Positions 52,870 through 56,179 of a stretch of DNA of 56,179 nucleotides are shown here, piece after piece. The DNA is from JAVBJN01 sp031546985 (lineage in GTDB: Bacteria; Bacteroidota; Bacteroidia; Chitinophagales; Chitinophagaceae): contig JAVBJN010000023.1 in NCBI GenBank assembly GCA_031546985.1, positions 1-56,179 of the forward strand. Direction: 5' to 3'. The translations under genes were made by a program, and so were the position numbers. Below the pieces are notes generated by a model, which saw only the letters and a program-made list of their open reading frames with translations, was not told where the DNA came from and did not search any database. The stretch's first letter is position 1, and the number at the start of each line of letters is the position of its first letter.

Positions 52870-53580
52870 ATGGGGCATTTTTCAAGGGCATTTACCATAG
52901 CGGGTATAGTAGGTTCTAGTTTTGGCGTTATTTGGGTATGGAGCAAAACCAGCGATTTATTCCATCCCGCCACCGGCAATCCGCCAACGGCAGTGGCGCC
53001 GGCAAGCATGGTACAGAGCGTACACAAAGGGGCTGCAGGTATGCAGCAGAAATGGCAGAAGGTAAAAGATGCTTTACCGCTGGTCAAAAACGGCGATCTG
53101 GTGGTACGCACCGGCAACGATCTTACCAGCGATATCCTGCGCCAGTTTTCGGCTACCGATAAAACCTATTCTCATTGCGGCATTGCTGCCATTGAAGAGG
53201 GCAAAGTGGTGGTTTATCATTCTATCGGCGGCGAAGACAATCCCGATGCCAGGCTGCGGCGCGAGAGTTTTGAGCAATTCTGCAATCCTAACGGCAACCT
53301 CGGTTTTGGTGTATACCGCTACGATTTAAACGATGTACAACTTAAAGCGGTAGATTCTCTGGCTAAGGTATACTACCACAAACAGGTACCTTTCGACATG
53401 GGATTTAGTCTCGAAAGCGACGATCGTTTTTATTGTGCAGAATTTGTTTACAAAACTTTTAATCGTATTGCGGGCAAAGAATACATTAAACCAACTGTGC
53501 ACCAGGGATTTACATTCGTATCTACCGGAAACCTCTATCAAAACGGACACACACAGAATATTTGCAAAATCAACTTTTAG
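52870..53580 (+). CDS. YiiX/YebB-like permuted NlpC/P60 cysteine hydrolase
   Basis: The 236-residue protein has an N-terminal membrane segment or signal (FTIAGIVGSSFGVIWVW) and a linker to about residue 70. The domain starts KNGDLVVRTGNDLTSDILRQF and shows the circularly permuted papain-like order: His102 in TYSHCGIA first, then Cys189 in DRFYCAEFVYKTF. Such YiiX/YebB-like proteins are thought to cut peptidoglycan peptides or lipids; the exact substrate is unknown. It is probably periplasm-facing. The promoter of the next gene is embedded in the last codons and just beyond the stop. Confidence 0.85.
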   Translation: MGHFSRAFTIAGIVGSSFGVIWVWSKTSDLFHPATGNPPTAVAPASMVQSVHKGAAGMQQKWQKVKDALPLVKNGDLVVRTGNDLTSDILRQFSATDKTYSHCGIAAIEEGKVVVYHSIGGEDNPDARLRRESFEQFCNPNGNLGFGVYRYDLNDVQLKAVDSLAKVYYHKQVPFDMGFSLESDDRFYCAEFVYKTFNRIAGKEYIKPTVHQGFTFVSTGNLYQNGHTQNICKINF

Positions 53581-53591
53581 TAGTAGTTTTG
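53561..53591 (+). promoter_or_regulatory. Consensus Bacteroidota promoter of the DUF4878-like lipoprotein gene
   Basis: TTTG (53561-53564), a 19-base spacer and TAGTTTTG (53584-53591) match both boxes of the known consensus exactly. The -33 box lies inside the end of the upstream coding region and the -7 box right after its stop. The leader would be about 30 bases. This is the best promoter in the window. Confidence 0.75.
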
Positions 53592-53627
53592 CTGCAATTT
53601 AAAAGACACTCAAAATCAATAGTTCAA

Positions 53628-54131
53628 ATGAAAAAAATCATCCTTTCGGTTGCGACCCTGTTTGTAATGGCTGTGGCTCTGGTAAGCTGCGGTGGTAACT
53701 CTCCAAAAGCTAACGCGGAGAAATTCCTGAAAGCTTATTACACCCTGGATTTCGAAAATGCAAAACCTGTTGCTACCGAAGATACCAAGAAGTTTATCGA
53801 CATGATGAGCAGCTTCACCGGTATGATGCCCGATTCTCTGAAAGTGAAAGCTAAAGACATTAAAGTGGACATCAAAGATGTGAAAGAAGAAGGTGATAAC
53901 GCTACTGTTAAATACACCATGAGTGAGCGTCCTGATCAGGAAATGAACCTGAAAATGGTAAAAGAAAACGGCAAATGGATGGCTAAAATGACCAAAGAAG
54001 ACCTGGCCAACGAAATGGGCGGTCCTCAGGGCGAAAACCAACCAGCTGAAGAAATGCCTGCAGAAGGTGATTCTACCGGTACAGCTCCAGTAACTGTTGA
54101 CAGCACTGCAACTACTGCACCTGCTCACTAA
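53628..54131 (+). CDS. DUF4878-like lipoprotein
   Basis: The 167-residue product has a lipobox (MAVALVSC, Cys21). Residues about 28-125 fit the DUF4878/NTF2-like lipoprotein fold (AEKFLKAYYTLDFENAKPVA, ATVKYTMSERPDQEMNLKMV, ENGKWMAKMTKEDL). A low-complexity acidic and Thr-rich tail follows. In-frame sequence upstream to 53562 is excluded because it overlaps the promoter. Codon use is simpler than in the neighbours (repeated CTG, AAA, GAA, GCT), suggesting high expression, in line with the consensus promoter. The function is unknown. Confidence 0.82.
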   Translation: MKKIILSVATLFVMAVALVSCGGNSPKANAEKFLKAYYTLDFENAKPVATEDTKKFIDMMSSFTGMMPDSLKVKAKDIKVDIKDVKEEGDNATVKYTMSERPDQEMNLKMVKENGKWMAKMTKEDLANEMGGPQGENQPAEEMPAEGDSTGTAPVTVDSTATTAPAH

Positions 54132-54150
54132 GCCAAAAACATATTTTAAT

Positions 54151-54180
54151 AAAAAAGCCCCGCATTGCGGGGCTTTTTTA
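54151..54180. terminator. Strong terminator, probably bidirectional
   Basis: A perfect 13-bp stem (54151-54163 and 54167-54179) with loop ATT includes A and T tracts on both sides. It follows the lipoprotein gene by 19 bases and could also stop transcription from the converging gene at 54300. Confidence 0.92.
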
Positions 54181-54299
54181 TTACCTGTTCAATAAATATT
54201 AACCCTGGTGTGCGCATAAGCTTTGGTAACTGAACCTGGCAACTTCCTGATAGCTGAGTCCCTATCACCTATCTACAGCATCCAAACCTTCGGCTTATA

Positions 54300-55235
54300 T
54301 TATTGAATAACCAGCTTCTGGGTATAAAATGCCCCTTCATGCATCAAACGAATCAGGTATACCCCATTGTTCAACCCGCTTACATCTACCCTGCCTCCGG
54401 CATACGCAAACACCTTCTGTAACAATCTGCCATCTACTCCAACAATAGAATAAGACAGCTTTTCTTTGCGCCAGGCCAAAGGCAATTGAACTGCAATGCT
54501 GCCCATATTGCAGGGATTGGGAGAAACACCAAAAGACTCATTTTTATCCACTTTAGATAACCCGCTAATCGTTGGGCAAAAACCGGTAGTAGCTGATAAA
54601 GGTACTGGAACAACATATTCAATCAATAGATTTTCATCTCCATCAAACCAGCTCCTGGGCAGCACTTGACTTGCCATGTTACTGTCTATCGCAAGAAGCC
54701 CTCTCATAGACACCTCCAGTCCGTTACTATTTATGTAAAACGGGGTGCCTATTGTAACGAAGCCAATGCCTTCTATCAAATTCACTACATAGTGAGACCC
54801 CCTTTGTTTTAACGCCAGCACCCTGTAATTAATTGGATAAACAGGTGCATTATCATAAACCGAGTCTGAAGTGATAATCCATGAGCCAGACGATGAGCCA
54901 TATTGCTGCGGTACAACCATGGTATCGCCTACGGTTAACGAAAAATCAAACCACAATTCGTCTGTTTGCGTATTTACATTATACTTCCACACTTTCCTGG
55001 CAATAGTATCTTCTCTCAAAAATTTTCCATCAATCTGGTAATAAGCATTACCTGAAATATAGGTAGCAGTATCTGATATACTTCGGACTACACCACCAGA
55101 TTGCGCACCTCCCCAAAAAGATTGTAGACAGGTAGCCCATGCCCGCCCTGGCACCAGCAATGGCCTGTAAGTATACTGCGCCTGAGACAGCAAGGAAGAC
55201 AAGAGGCAGCAAAGCAGGTAAAATTGTTTTTTCAT
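54300..55235 (-). CDS. Secreted protein with T9SS type A sorting domain
   Basis: The 311-residue protein has a signal peptide (FYLLCCLLSSLLSQAQ, near residue 19) and a middle of about 200 residues of beta-rich sequence (YTYRPLLVPGRAWATCLQSF, KVWKYNVNTQTDELWFDFSL). This looks like the small T9SS cargo proteins common in Chitinophagales, with no enzymatic motif. The C-terminal ~75 residues (VSPNPCNMGSIAVQ to YTQKLVIQ) are the type A sorting domain. It is on the minus strand after another T9SS cargo gene, with a terminator between them, so it has its own transcription. Confidence 0.8.
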   Translation of the reverse strand: MKKQFYLLCCLLSSLLSQAQYTYRPLLVPGRAWATCLQSFWGGAQSGGVVRSISDTATYISGNAYYQIDGKFLREDTIARKVWKYNVNTQTDELWFDFSLTVGDTMVVPQQYGSSSGSWIITSDSVYDNAPVYPINYRVLALKQRGSHYVVNLIEGIGFVTIGTPFYINSNGLEVSMRGLLAIDSNMASQVLPRSWFDGDENLLIEYVVPVPLSATTGFCPTISGLSKVDKNESFGVSPNPCNMGSIAVQLPLAWRKEKLSYSIVGVDGRLLQKVFAYAGGRVDVSGLNNGVYLIRLMHEGAFYTQKLVIQ

Positions 55236-55329
55236 AGCATGTTGGTTTTAGACATTAACTAAAAGTACCCTTTATACATACGCCAAATACCAACAGCACT
55301 ATCAAAAAAAGACATTTTTTTTATCCAAA

Positions 55330-55365
55330 AAGGCAAAGGAGCCAATCTTACAGACTGGCTCCTTT
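55330..55365 (-). terminator. Terminator of the T9SS cargo gene at the window end
   Basis: An 11-bp perfect stem (CAAAGGAGCCA 55334-55344, TGGCTCCTTTG 55355-55365) lies 26 bases beyond the stop at 55391; the minus strand continues CCTTTTTGG, then a T-rich stretch. Confidence 0.8.
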
Positions 55366-55390
55366 GTTATAAATACCCAGAAAGCAACTT

Positions 55391-56179
55391 CTATTTCTCC
55401 AGCAGCAGCTTATCTACCTGCACCTCACCCTCTACCTGAAACACGATCATGTACATGCCCTGGGCCAAGTTGGCCGGGAGAGAGCATCTAGTACCATTGG
55501 TTACATTCTGCTGCTCATACACCACCCTTCCGGTAAGGTCTGCAATAAGCATATGTGCTACCGGCACATCGGTCTGGATGGTAATAACGCCACCTGTAGG
55601 GTTAGGAAACCAGCTCACTTTGCCTGCAACCAGGTTACCGGTGTTGAATTTTACGGTTTTTACCTGGCTGTAGCTGTAAGTACCATCATTATCTACCATT
55701 TTAAGGCGGTAATATACCGTTTGGGCCTGCGGCGCGTAATCGGTAAAACGGTAGCTGTTTTCTAAAACACTGTGGGTAGCACTCACCCGGCCTATTGTAT
55801 GCCAATCCTTAATGCTGGAGCTGCGTTCTATATCAAAATATTGGCCCGTAGCCTCCGAAGAGGTTGTCCAGTTCAATACCGCTGTTTTATACTGAGCCAC
55901 AGCGGTAAAGCCCAGCAGGTTAACCGGCAGCACCACAACAGCACACACCGTTACAGTGGCCAGCGCGGGTGCCTGCACCATGCAACCCGTAGCCTGATCG
56001 GTTATGGTTACGGTATAGGTATAATTACCTGCATTACCAGGTACCACATAAGGTCTCATATCGGTAATAGACATAAGATTTAAAGGCGGTGCCCAACCTG
56101 CCGTATAAGCAGAACCGGCCACAGGCGCAACGCCGTTTAAGGTAGTCATAAATTGTGCGGGAGCGCCGCCCAAACAAAG
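55391..56179 (-). CDS. Secreted protein with T9SS type A sorting domain, C-terminal part (5' end outside window)
   Basis: The frame is open to the window edge, leaving 262 residues. The visible part starts in an extracellular domain (GGAPAQFMTTLNGVAPVAGS, YTYTVTITDQATGCMV, probably an Ig- or PKD-like sandwich). Then comes a domain starting LPVNLLGFTAVAQYKTAVLN with WTTSSEATGQYFDIERSSS and VYYRLKMVDNDGTYSYSQV, an Fn3-like module very common just before T9SS tails in Chitinophagales. The last ~75 residues (WFPNPTGGVITIQ to QVDKLLLEK) are a type A sorting domain. The full protein is probably much larger. Confidence 0.85.
   Translation of the reverse strand, partial: LCLGGAPAQFMTTLNGVAPVAGSAYTAGWAPPLNLMSITDMRPYVVPGNAGNYTYTVTITDQATGCMVQAPALATVTVCAVVVLPVNLLGFTAVAQYKTAVLNWTTSSEATGQYFDIERSSSIKDWHTIGRVSATHSVLENSYRFTDYAPQAQTVYYRLKMVDNDGTYSYSQVKTVKFNTGNLVAGKVSWFPNPTGGVITIQTDVPVAHMLIADLTGRVVYEQQNVTNGTRCSLPANLAQGMYMIVFQVEGEVQVDKLLLEK

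Overview
The window reads as chromosome of a member of the Bacteroidota, most likely the Chitinophagales (Chitinophagaceae or a close relative). The evidence is type IX secretion system (T9SS) C-terminal sorting domains on six proteins, SprB-type repeats, lipoproteins with short Bacteroidota-style lipoboxes, a near absence of Shine-Dalgarno sequences, and the TAnnTTTG -7 promoter motif ahead of about a dozen genes. No rRNA, tRNA, CRISPR array, insertion sequence or phage gene was seen. Taxonomy below phylum is inference.

Layout. (1) 1-1744: nucleotide-sugar genes, ugd (3' end only), a UDP-xylose synthase and rfbC, closed by a strong terminator. (2) 2114-6442: a T9SS type A secreted protein, an AraC-family regulator, a small lipoprotein with a DoxX-like membrane protein, and a small conserved protein. 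(3) 6564-11474: acyl-CoA carboxylase carboxyltransferase, a UbiA-fold membrane protein, an M42 aminopeptidase and two poorly known genes. (4) 11532-16635: a glycosyltransferase, then hddA, gmhA, hddC and gmhB, which together form the complete route to GDP-D-glycero-alpha-D-manno-heptose, followed by a secreted protein of unknown function. (5) 16636-16991: an intergenic repeat cassette between convergent genes. (6) 16992-22028, minus strand: a flippase, a methyltransferase and a glycosyltransferase for surface polysaccharide, then lepA. (7) 22133-28027: rocD, an intergenic repeat element, a YcxB-like protein, an HD-domain protein, a class A (subclass A2-like) beta-lactamase, a CDP-alcohol phosphotransferase homologue, a lipoprotein and a TRIC-type channel. 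(8) 28078-34653, minus: a secreted zinc metalloprotease, the periplasmic tail-specific protease, an alpha/beta hydrolase and an EamA transporter. (9) 34702-48376, minus: two giant secreted proteins of 2259 and 2271 residues. (10) 48530-54131: prfC, purE, a MORN-type lipoprotein, phoH, a YiiX-like cysteine hydrolase and a DUF4878-like lipoprotein, followed by two T9SS type A cargo genes on the minus strand, the last cut by the window end.

The most striking feature is the tandem pair of giant genes. Each protein has a signal peptide, a matching N-terminal head domain, exactly 24 SprB-like modules with two cysteines each, and a type B T9SS sorting domain. Peculiarities of individual modules (lost residues, unusual spacings) fall at the same ordinal position in both proteins. 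The pair therefore looks like duplication of an already complete 24-module gene, kept in register since. These are probably cell-surface adhesins or gliding/biofilm fibres; that function is inference.

Much of the rest serves the cell surface: UDP-xylose, dTDP-sugar and GDP-heptose precursors, glycosyltransferases and a flippase, and T9SS cargo. Housekeeping genes (lepA, prfC, purE, phoH, prc, rocD) are interspersed.
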